From Celoporthe dispersa (Eukaryota > Ascomycota > Sordariomycetes > Diaporthales > Cryphonectriaceae), in contig WAID01000006.1 of assembly GCA_016584495.1 (NCBI GenBank), positions 806,001 to 870,000 on the forward strand: a stretch of 64,000 nt of DNA, read 5' to 3'. The notes under the pieces are model-generated. The model did no database searches and was not told the DNA's origin. It saw nothing but the letters and a program-made list of their open reading frames with translations. Positions 35,130 to 45,629 of the stretch are shown in pieces; the stretch's first letter is position 1; each line of letters begins with the position of its first letter. Both the position numbers and the translations under genes were made by a program.

Positions 35130-37415
35130 ATGCGTCTCACTCTCAGCCAACAAGCACCACCACCGCCCTCCCCTCCCTCACCCTAGACGCTCCGATCCAC
35201 AGGGCACATTCACCAACACAACCTTTACCTCCACCTCCTCCCTCCTGGCCGCCCGGCGCCAGACTATCGCCCGCACCACCCTCCTCGCCCAGCTGGACCT
35301 CCTCAGGACCACGGGCCGCTACGACTGCTTCGAGCTGCGGTGGAAGCCCATCTACGACGACAGGCGGTTCTGGCCGGTGCCGCCGCACCTGTTCTGGGAC
35401 AGCGACCTGGGCAAGTGGATGGAGGGCGCCATCTATTTCCTGAGGGAGCGGTATGACCGTGAGCTGGACGAGGCGGTCAGGTACCTGGTGAGGACGATGC
35501 AGTCGGCGCAGCAGGAGGATGGGTATCTGAACCTGCACTATATCGTGGTGGAGCCGGGGAGGCGGTGGACGAACCTGAGAGACATGCATGAGATGTGAGT
35601 GGTCTTGGCCTGAGCTCCTTGCTCACTGCTGCTCACTACATAAAGGTACAACGCCGGCCACCTCCTCGAGGCGGCCATCGCCCATCACGACCACTACGGG
35701 ACCGACGACTTCCTCGACATCATGACGAGGTACGTCCACCTCATGCACGCCCACTTCGGCCCGGGCCCGGGCCAGAAGAGAGGGTATCCGGGCCACCCAG
35801 AGCTGGAGCTCGCCCTGCTGCGCCTGTACAGGACGACGGGCGATGTCAAGGCCTACGAGCTGGCGCGGTTCTTCCTCACGGAGCGAGGGAAGCCAGGCGG
35901 TGGCCAGGACGGGATGGTCCAGCACCAGCACCAGCACCAGCAACAACAACAACACTATTACGACTGGGAGGCAGATCAGCGCGGCGACGAGGCCCACAGA
36001 CGACCCAACTCGTACCCCATGTCCCGCGACTACTGGTACTGCCAGGCCCACGTCCCGATCCCCGAGCAGCAGTCCATCGAGGGCCATGCCGTGCGGGCGA
36101 CATACCTCCTCACGGCCACCGCCGACCTCGTCGCCCTGGACAGGCACCAGGGCCCAGCCCAGGCCCAGTGCCTCCTCCCCGGCGCAGACCGCTGGGAGTC
36201 CGCCCTGCGCCGCCTCTGGGACAGCATGGTCCACCGCAAGATGTACGCGACAGGCGGCGTCGGCGCGGTCGCCCAGTGGGAAGGGTTCGGCATCGACTAC
36301 TTCCTCCCGCAGGCCCCGGACGAGGGCGGCTGCTACGCCGAGACCTGCGCCTCCATCGGCGTCATCATGCTCGCCGAGCGCCTCCTCCACCTGGGCCGCG
36401 GCGGCGGGTCATCTCCTTGGCCCGACGGGGAGGCGGCCGACGTCATGGAGCTGTGCCTGTACAACACCGTGCTGGGGTCTGTGTCGCTGGACGGGCGGGC
36501 GTTTACCTACGAGAACTACCTTGCCAGCTGCGACGGGCACCTCTGCCGGCGCGAGGGCTGGTTCGAGTGCAGCTGTTGTCCTCCCAACGTGAGCCGGCTG
36601 TTTGGGAGCCTGGGAGGCTATCTCTGGCATTTTGGTGAGGACGAGGACGGCGAGGAGGCGGGAGGGGTTTTTATCAACGTGCACCTGTACACGTCTGCGA
36701 GGCTCGAGTTTACACCCTCCCCCTCTTCCTCCTCCTCCTCCTCCTCCTCCTCCTCCTCGTCGCGCCCGTCTTCCCTGGTCCGGCTGGAGCAAAAGACCAA
36801 CTGGCCCTGGGAGAACAACATCATGTTCACCCTCCACCACGACCCGGGACAGACCCCCGTCACCATCCGCCTGCGCATCCCCTCCTGGTCCCGAGGGCCT
36901 ACCTCCTCACCCCTTCCCCCAGCCCCCAGGGAGAACCCGTCACCCTGTCACAGGGGTCCTACCTCGTCCTCTCCCCGGCCTATCTCCGCTCCAACCCTTC
37001 CTTCTCTCTCGTCCTGGGCGGCTTTGAGCCCCGCTACGTCGCGCCTCACCCGCGCAGCACCACCGGCCAGCGCACCCTGGCCCTCGCGAGGGGCCCCCTG
37101 GTGTACTGTGTCGAGGATGTGGACAACCCCTGGGAGGAGAACCACTTCAGGGACGTGGTGGTGGATGACGGGGCGGCTGTCTTGGTGGAGGAGAGGGGAG
37201 GGGCGGAAGAGCCTGCGGGGGAGAGGTATGTTGCGCTCAGGACCAAGGGGTGGACGAGGAGGTTCGGGGAGGGGGCAGGTGGTGGCTGGGACGTGATGGG
37301 ACCGGCGCCGAGGGAGGAGAAGGGGGAGGAGAGGGACCTTGTGTTTGTGCCGTATTATCTGCGGGCGAACCGGGGCGGCAAGGGGTACATGAGGGTTGGG
37401 CTGCTGAGGCCCTGA
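35130..37415 (+). CDS. GH127 beta-L-arabinofuranosidase-like enzyme, apparent frame breaks
   Basis: Glycoside hydrolase of the GH127 (former DUF1680) family, whose bacterial members remove beta-L-arabinofuranose using a zinc-bound cysteine. Exons are 35130-35594 and 35646-37415. The metal/nucleophile signature is present: Glu and Cys in CYAETCASIG and the Cys pair in CSCCPPNVSRL. DMHEMYNAGHLLEAA and GGVGAVAQWEGFG are further family blocks. No signal peptide is visible. The 5' end needs three frames to read through to FTNTTFTSTSSLLAARRQ, with one missing base each near 35148 and 35203. Another missing base at 36895-36897 separates RIPSWSR from YLLTPSPSPQGE. With three bases restored the model is 746 codons including the stop. 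A His/Gln-rich insert (about 35918-35953) and a Ser run are extra to the family. Start choice is uncertain. Confidence 0.85.
36715..36760. repeat. TCC repeat (poly-Ser) in the GH127 gene
   Basis: Imperfect TCC units encode a run of about 16 Ser residues that probably forms a flexible loop between the catalytic barrel and the beta-domain. Confidence 0.8.
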
Positions 37416-37669
37416 GGTGATGACTGTTCGTTATGATATTGATCTTTTGCCGATTAACCAGACTTTCCTTCTCCAAGCCAGACGCCCTCTCTCTCTCGTG
37501 TACGTAAAGGCAGCTTTCCTCCTCCTTCTCTCCATACAACAAGACATATTCCTGCCTAGCCTGCCTCGCTTACGCCGGGTATCCTGTAAACCAGCTCTTG
37601 CTGTGCTGCTCTCCCCTCCTTCACACAGTCTCTCCATCAAGCTTTGAACCACAAACTAGCCCAGGGCGT

Positions 37670-37711
<42 letters not shown>

Positions 37712-38181
37712 CCTCCGCCACCCTGCCAACTTATCACTCTCCTCCTCCGCCCTCTTTTACATATCCCCCCTCCCCATTCTTACACAGTAAAAGAGTATGT
37801 ATAATGTCTTGTCGGGTATGGGTATAGTCTATTATTAAACATGAAGGGGAAAAAAATAAAAGAAAAAAAAAACAAGAGCCCACTCTGTTGTGGTTTTGCC
37901 AACTGAAAACGATTCAAAAGGGCCGCCCCCACAAGAGACAAAAGAAAGAAGAGAAAGAAAAAAGAAGGAAAAGGGCAAGAGAGTATAGATAATACGTTAC
38001 AGCCACGAGTTGCTACAGCAATTCACAGGTTGTACGTATGTAATGATTTCGAGGCAACAAAACAGAAGAAAGAGAGGGAGAGACACAAAACGACCGCATC
38101 GTCTTCATCATCATGCCTCTTCCATCATGGTCACATGGCCCCAGCCGTCCCGTCGTCGTCAAGGGGCGGAGGGTTTTCGCC
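37416..38181. other. Convergent intergenic region with CT repeat
   Basis: Lies between the GH127 stop and the kinesin stop. It contains a perfect CT tract at 37675-37708 and A-rich tracts at 37848-37872. No gene is supported. Confidence 0.6.
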
Positions 38182-41100
38182 TCAGTAACCACCCGCGCTC
38201 GGGCTCTCCGCCCTGCTGATGTCCGCGCTCGCGCTCGCGCTCGAGGAGAAGTAGCTCTGGTCGATCTTGAAGATCCAGTCCAGCTTGTCGCGCTCCGACC
38301 TGGCCGCGAACAGCCACGTGTTGTCGGTCCCGTAGATCGCAAACACGGCCGCCTGCAGCCTGCTCGACAGCTTCGCCAGCCCCGACGTCACGCTCCTGCT
38401 CCTGGAGTGCGCGGAGGAGCTGCTGGCCCCCGCTGCTGCTGCTGCCGACCCGTTGCTGCTGGGCGTGGCAGGGCCGACGTTGCCCGTCCATATGGTGGAG
38501 ATGCGGCCCGAGGCTGTGCGGCGGTGTGTCTGCTCGCTGCGCGCAGGCGAGCGCACCTGCTGGGGCGACGCATCGAGGGCGTTGTTCAGGTCCAGGCCGC
38601 CGTCTCCGTCGTCGTCGCCGCCGTTCAGCAGGCCCAGGATGCCGGGCTGGCTGTCGACCCGCGAGTTGCGCAGGCTGACGATCGCCACCTCCTCCCCGTC
38701 CGTGACGCTGTGGATGTGGAGGTACGGCCGCCGCAGCTCGACGAAGCGCTTGATCCAGCGCGTCGAGTCGCTGCTCGGCACCAGCAGGTACCCGCCCTTG
38801 AGCATGGTCGGGTTCTTGGGAACGCGGATGATGGTCGCCACGAGCTCGGGCGGCGCCGGCGTGTGGGGGTCGCCGCTCGCAGGGGGCTTGGTGTTGTCCT
38901 CGCTGAGGATCTGCGTGAGCGGGTCCGGGTAGCTCCTCCAGAGCTTCAGACACCTCTCCAGCACGTACGTCTCGCTCTCGGAGAACTCGGCCCTGGGAGG
39001 CCCTGGCGGCTGCGGCTCCTCCGCCACCTCATCCGCTCCGGCGCTCTCCTCCTGTCCTTCTGGCCGTACACCATCCGGCTGGTCCCCCTCGGCTTGTGGT
39101 GACGGGTCGTCGCCATCTGCCTCTGCATCCTGGGACCCATCTCCGCCGGCCTCCTCCTCCTCCTCCTCCTCCTGCTGCTGCTGCTGCTGCTGCTCGGTAC
39201 CACCACCGGCTGCCGGTCCCGTGCCGATTACGATATCCAGCACCTGCGAGACGTCCGGCGTGTCCTCCAGCAGCTCGTCGATCGAGTCGACATCATCATC
39301 ATCATCGCCACCACCACCATCACCTCGCGACCTGGGCGGCAGTATATCCTCGTCGCCGTGCTCACCAGCGCCGCGGGGAGACGCCCGGGGCTCGGGCATC
39401 CCGATCTTCCTGAGGAAGTTCTGCATGGCCCCGATCTCGGCGATCCGCCTGCGCTTCTTGCGGGAGCTGATGTAGTCGCTGATGAGCGACACGCCGCGCG
39501 GGGTCCACGCCGTCAGGTTCTCCTCGCCCTTGACGTAGTCGTGCAGGCTGTTCATGCGCCACAGGTCGCCGACGCGCTTGATGGGCGCGGGCCTCATCCT
39601 GAGGGTGTAGACGGCGGTGCTGGAGTGGACGAAGCGGACGTTCTGCCAGAGCGCCGAGAAAACGGAGGTCTGCCGCACAAAGGAGCGGGACAGGATCTGG
39701 CAGAAGGCGCTCATGGAGAAGCGCATCGGCTCGGCCAGCTTCGGCGACGCGATCTCCCACGAGATGGCCATCTGCACGCGGTACTTGTCGCCCGTCGTGC
39801 GGTCGAGCAGGAGGGAGCCGTGCAGGCTCGAGTCCCACTGGCCGGTGATGGTGATGCTGCGGGTGCCGTTGGCGTTGTTCCGGAGGACCGGTTTCGAGGC
39901 CGGCTTGAGCGCGATGTCGGGCGAGACGGTGCCCATGTCCGGGTTCTTGCCTGCGGCGTCGACCAGCTGGATCCGGCCCACGCGCACCGACACGGCGTCC
40001 TCCTCCCAGGGCAGCATGTCGCCCGAGCTGTGCGTGAGGTTGATGGTGATGCGCCGCTGCAGGCCCTGGTGCAGCTGGAAGGTCCCCTGGTCGAGCTCGC
40101 CCGTCTGCGCCACCTCCACGGGCACGTACCCGCCGTCCTCGTCCATCTCGAGGATCTGGACCCGGGCCAGCAGGTCGTGCTTCTCCTCGGTGTAGAAGTG
40201 CGACTCGCTGACCCGGGCCGCCCTGGGCTGGCCCCTCGAGCTCGGCACCGCGTCCCGCATGTCGTCCCAGCTGAGGAGCTTATCCAGGTGCATGGGCGAC
40301 ACCCTCGCGAAGATGGCCACCCGCAGGACGACGTCCGCCGGCGCGAGGAGCGGCACGTTCATGCAGTGGACGCTCTCGAACCGCAGCGGCTCCTCGTCAA
40401 AGTCCCTGACCAGCTGGGTCGTGGTCACGCCGTCCTCCTCCGAGAGGCCCGGGATGAAGAGCTGCGCGTGCACCTCTGTGCCCTCCCGCTCGGCGAACCC
40501 GACCATCTCGTGCATGACGACGTTGAACTTGATCGAGTTGGACGGCGCCCGCGCGGCCGACGGCTCGAGCGACAGCCTGATGATGCCGATGGCGTGCGAC
40601 GTGTGGGGCGACAGGACGTCGAGGTGGAAGTCCTGGACCCGGCTCTCGAAGACGGCCCGGAGCGGGACGTCGGCCTCCCCGACGAGCGTGTACCGGGGCA
40701 TGCACGTCTCGACGAACGGGTTGTCGAGGCTCAGGTGCCGTGCGTACTCGGGCTGGTCCAGGTACTGGTGCATCTGGCGCATCTGGCGCACCCGGTCGTG
40801 CAGCTTGTGCAGGCTCCAGAGGTGCACGACCCTGTGCTTGTAGTCGGCCACCCGGACCCCGATGCACGGCTTGATGGCCTGCTCGAGCGCCGCGTCGTCG
40901 CCCTCGCCGCCCGTCAGGATCATGTCGTACGAGGAGATGAGCGCGTGGCCCGGGCCCACGACGCAGAACTGGAAGACGACGCTCTCGTCCAGCTCCTGGC
41001 TCATGATCTGGGCCTCCTTGAGCGCGGCCGCGTGCTGCAGGACCGACTCGGCCATCTGCACGTACCGCCGGCCGCGCCAGTGACGCACCGCCCGCCTGGC

Positions 41101-43845
41101 CAGCTCCACCTCCGCCCCGGACAGCCTCGGGTTCGCCTTGGGCCGCCGGAGCGGGTCGAGCCTCTCGAGCCTGGCCTCGTACTCGCGCCGCTGCACCTCG
41201 AGCTGCCTCTGCATGTCCTCCTTCATCCCCCGCAGCGCCTCCTCCATCTGCGCCTTCTCCCTCCGGACCTCCTCGGCCTCCACGTTGGCGGCCTCGGCGG
41301 TCCGCAGCTGGCCGCGGAACTCGTCCCGCCGCCTGTCCAGCTGGGCCTGCATCTCCTCGCGGGCGTCGCGCGCCCGGTCGTCCGGGTCGGCCTGCTGCTT
41401 GGGCGTCGACGGGATGGTGAGCGCCGTGTCCAGCGAGAAGTTGTCGATGGTGCCCGCCGACATGTACTTCTCCCGCACGGGGTACGAGTTCACCGAGTCC
41501 ATGTCCTCGTCCCCCTCCCTGCCCCCGACCACCCGCTCCGCCCGGGCCCGCTGGACCTCCTCGAAGAGGGCGTTGAGCTCCTCGTCCGTCAGCTTGGTGA
41601 AGTTCTGGTCGGAGCCCAGGATGGCGCCCGCGGCCTCCCTGCGCGCAAAGGACCAGTCCGAGTCGCGGCCGCGGGGTGCTGGCGACTCGGGCCGGCTCTC
41701 GCCGCCGCCGCCGTTGCTGCCCACCTCCGAGGAGGAGCCGGCCTTGCTGTGGCTCCGCTCGTGGTGGGCGAACCTCGGGCTCGGCGTCGGCGACGGCGAC
41801 GTCCTCTCGCGGTCGAGGGCCTGCAGCTGGCTGGCCGTGACGGACTGGCGCAGCAGGCTGTGCCTCTGCGTCTCGGTCCGCTCCGCCCGCTCGGCCTGCG
41901 CCTCCATGGGGTGGTTGAAGCGGAAGATGTGGAAGTCGCCCAGGATCACGCGGTACCCCGAGTGCAGCTGCTGCGGCTCCGTGATGCGCTTGCCGTTGAT
42001 CATAACAGCGGCGCCCTCTGCCGGCACCAGGGTCACGGTGCCGTCCGCGGCGTTGTTCTCGAACGAGCAGTGCTCCGGCAGGATGCGGGTCCCCTTGAGC
42101 TTGATGCCCAGGTGGCTGTCCGCGCCCGCCTCGGGCTCCACGTTGCCGACGGTCGTGGTGCCGGGCTTCAGGTTGTAGACGAGACACTCGGCGAGGAGCG
42201 GGTCGTCCGACAGGTTGACCAGGTGGGGCATCTTCTTGGGGGTGCTGAGGCCGATGAAGCCCTTCTCGATGCTGATGCCGAGCTCCTCCAGGGCGGCCTC
42301 CCGCTCCTTGTGGATCTCCTCCGTCTTGGTCATCTTCTGCTCCCAGGTCTGGTTGAGGTCCGACAGCAGCTTCTCGCTCTGGCTCAGCTGCTCCGCGATC
42401 TCCGCCTTGGACACCTTCTTGCGGGTGCCGTCGGCCGCGGTGATGGTCACCATCTGCTGCTCGAGCGGCGTGCCCTCGGCGTACACCTCGTCCGCGGGGA
42501 CCGCGCCGCTGCCGCCCGCGCCGCCCGCACCGCCCGCGGCCCCGCCCCCGCCGAGCTTGCTCCGCAGCAGCGCCAGCTCCTCCTTGAGCTCCCTGATCAT
42601 GCGCGCGTTGGCGTCCTCGTTGACGACGGCGTGGTTCTTGATGCGCTTGGCCGAGTCGGCGTACCGGAGCGTGCTGAGGGTCTCGTCGTAGTTGATGTCG
42701 GCGGGGCTGATGGCCGCGATCATGGCGGTCATGCTGTTGCCGCCCAGCGAGTCCTTGAGCAGCCAGGTGAGCACCGAGTCCCGGTACGGCACCTGCGCGG
42801 CGGCGCCCTTCTTCTTCTTGCCGGTGGAGAGGTCGGCCAGGGCGGCGATGACGCGGCCGAGCGTGGACAGCGACCTGTTGATCTCGGCGCCCTCCTTGAG
42901 GCGGGCGCCGGTGGCGCCGGTGGATGTGGCCCTCTCGGAGCCCGCCAGGTCGACCAGGCTGATCTTGGCGACCTTCTCGGCCTCCATCTTGGTCTCGGTG
43001 TCGAGCTTCTTCTGGGTGAGCATCAGGGTGAAGACGGCGTGGCTCCGGCTGGAGGTGGCGTTCATGTTGGTCGCCGCGACGGTGCGGGCCTTGTTGCCCT
43101 CGTCCATGAGGTTCTCGATCTCCTCGAAGCTACCGACCACGAGCTTGGCGAGGTCCTCGACGTAGGGGCCGGTCGACGGGTGCTCGCGGACCTTGAGGTT
43201 GCCCTTGGTGCCCGGGTTCAGCAGGTCCTTGACCCTCTCGTTGTAGATCTCCAGGTACGACACCTCGACCGTGCACCGCGTGTTGGGGTCCGCCGCCTGT
43301 ATGTCCTTGATCCTCTCGAACATGTCCTGGCAGATCTTGGGGATGATGCCGTGCTCCTTGCCGTAGCCCATCATCGAGTACGACTTGCCCGAGCCGGTCT
43401 GGCCGTACGCGAAGATGCAGTTGTTGTAGCCCGCGAAGGCGTTGGTGAGCAGGGGCCGGCCCAGGTCGTCGTGGAGGTTCTCCTGCCCGGCGTAGTTGGG
43501 GTCGTCCTTGTTGAAGGACCAGTACGACCGGTCAAAGGCGAAGACCTTCTGGCCGTGGTCCTTGCCGCCCTTAGGCCGCGGGCGCATCGGGGGGCGGTGT
43601 GAGGACGGTCTGGTCACCCTTCATCTCGACGATACATTTTGCGCCTCGGTCGATCTCTGTAGCGCACCGGGGGTTGGTTCGGAGACCCGTCAGGATGCTG
43701 TTGCTGCTGTTGCTGCTGCTGCTGCCGCCGCGCGGCGCGCGACCGTGGGGCAGGACTCACCTCTCCCGTTGAAGGGTCGCACCCTCACCACCACCTTGAT
43801 ATTACCACCACCACCGCCGCCGCCGCCGCCACCACCGCCTGCCAT
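38182..43845 (-). CDS. Kinesin-3 motor (Unc104/KIF1 type), one apparent frame break
   Basis: Plus-end-directed microtubule motor that carries early endosomes in fungal hyphae. Exon 1 is 43845-43761 (MAGG plus a Gly run, then NIKVVVRVRPFN) and exon 2 is 43656-38182, with a 104-nt intron. About 1852 residues. The motor domain has P-loop GQTGSGKS near residue 113, switch I NATSSRSHAVF and switch II LVDLAGSER. An FHA domain follows (LGIKLKGTRILPEHCSFEN), then coiled coil, the KIF1-specific region and a C-terminal PH domain (MLKGGYLLV...DNTWLFAARSERDKLDWIF) for cargo-membrane binding. A C6 run on the coding strand (plus-strand G6, 43589-43594) has one base too many. Removing it joins LTPPP to RPKGGKDHGQKVFAFD; otherwise the frame stops just after. 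A Glu/Gln-rich and Asp-rich linker precedes the PH domain. Fungal Unc104 is usually around 1600-1700 residues, so this one is long. Confidence 0.93.
39147..39195. repeat. CCT/CTG repeat (poly-Glu then poly-Gln) in the kinesin-3 linker
   Basis: Tandem CCT followed by CTG on the plus strand encode, on the coding strand, seven Gln then a Glu run between the KIF1 region and the PH domain. Low-complexity linker. Confidence 0.8.
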
Positions 43846-45629
43846 GATGGATGTTGTCACGGGCGAGGGCTCGCGCGCAGCGTTCGGGTGTACGACGGGA
43901 GGGAGCGAGCGAGAGGAGGTCGGAAGGCGATACAGGTGACAGCAGGTCGGCACGCCTCTCTGTTTTCTGCTCCTGCTGCCTTCCCGGCTTTGCGTCTCAG
44001 AGGAGATCCCTCTGCGGTTCCGACATGTGATCCCGACTCCTGACCGCAATGTCCAGGCTCATCCTACGTCCCAAACCGCATGGGCCTGAATCCGACGACG
44101 AGGAGGAGGACGAGGGCGAGGAGGCGAGGGGCTGCTCGCCGGAGCAGCCGTGAGCGGATCGTCGAGGGAGGAGGGGGCTTAGAGCCAGATCGACACGAGG
44201 CGGTATCAGTGCGCGAGTGGTATTTCGGATAGGCGACAGAAGCAGGTAGGTCGTCGGGCCTCGGGAGCGAAGGAGGAAGGGGGGAGAGCGGCGGGTTGTC
44301 TCGAGGGGCGCAAGGTATCCCAGGATGAGAGAGCAGTGATCGAGGCGTCGTTTCCCAGCAAGAGAGGGAGAGGAAAAGAAAGAGAAGAAAAAAAATAAGG
44401 GTGTGTGTTATCGATACTCGTCCGGGCTTTCTGCGGGGTGGTTTCTTGTCGGCAGAATGACAGGAGACGTCACGAGGGTCTGTCTTGTCTCTGGTGGTAA
44501 GCAGGTCCTGGGGTAGAAAACCGTAGCCCGTTCGGCTCTAGTCAGGTCATCGGTCTGCGAGAGAGGGACTGTGTGTGTGTCTGTGTGGGTGAGTAAGTGA
44601 GAGAGTTGGAGAGAGAGGAATGAAGTGATTCAAGTCCGAGGTCTGGGTTTGTCTTAGGTTGTCTGGTCGACTTGGGGAACGGAGCCACACGAGTAATGGG
44701 GGGGCGGCGCTGGTCCCGGTGTCAACAAGAAGAAGGGCCGCAGTGGAGGAAAATAAAAGAATAGACAGAATGGGTTTTTGCTAGATTACTGTAGAAGGGC
44801 TGAAAAGGCTGATCGAATCTCTCTTTTGCCTTTTTTTTTTTCTTGTGATTTTTTTAGGCCTGCAGCAAGAGAAAAAAACGCCCCAGAGAAGGCGGATGGA
44901 ACGCAGATATGCACATGCAATGCAGCCAAGGTAGATGGAGACGCGACCGCGAATCTCCTTCAGTGCCAGGCTCGTTCGAGTTAGAGCAAGGTTCCGTCAT
45001 AGGCTGGATGACAGGCGGGAGATTGCTCCTTAAGGCAGAAGAACACCTGCACGCCTCGTCACCCGCCATGACTCCTGACGTGTCATTGGCCAGGGGGGAG
45101 AGAGTAGGGAGAGAGGAGGACCGGGGAGGGGGGAGACCCGCCGCTGAAGGTCCCCCACCACGACAGCAGCCATCATACAGTAGATTCTTATATAAGCGGC
45201 CACCAAGTAATGTAACCACCAGCACAGCACTTGTATGAGAATATACAAATATAGAAGGTAGAAAGAAATAAGTAGGAGAGGGGAAGGAGAAGGAAATAGA
45301 AAAGGAGAGGGGTCAACATGAATGACTTTATAGAGGGACCAGTTCAAATCCTTTTTTTTTTTCCTTGTGTTCTTTCAAAAGCTCTCCGAGAGCAAAAGAA
45401 GAAAAGAAGATGGGAAAAAAACCATTATGGACAAGAAGTACTCCTCTTCACACCATTAAAAAAATATCGCTGCTTCTGTCCAGACTTCCCATGAATCAAC
45501 CCCGTCCCGACTCCCCATAGCCCTTCCCAAGGGGTGGTAGAACCTCGATGCCAAAACGCCACCCAGTGAGTCTTGCCAGGTTATCGTCAGCCCCGAGCCG
45601 TATGTGTGCGCCCGCCGCCGCCACCAGCC
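43846..45629. other. Intergenic, kinesin promoter and GH3 3' flank
   Basis: About 1.8 kb without a supported gene. A 34-codon acidic plus-strand frame at 44049-44153 (MSRLILRPKPHGPE then a Glu/Asp run) is the only notable small frame. T- and A-tracts are present at 44830-44842 and 45350-45362. Confidence 0.5.

Noticed and set aside
37675..37708. CT tract as a possible transposon end or CRISPR-like repeat
   Set aside because: Perfect dinucleotide microsatellite without spacers, flanking duplications or terminal inverted repeats.
39358..43602. A 1414-codon open frame on the plus strand opposite the kinesin gene
   Set aside because: It is antisense to a well-supported kinesin-3 and its Leu/Arg/Val/Gly/Asp-heavy composition is what GC-rich codons give when read backwards. 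No domain.
45335..45362. GTTCAAATCC followed by a T run, resembling a Pol III B box and terminator
   Set aside because: No cloverleaf can be drawn upstream; the T run is one of many in the window.
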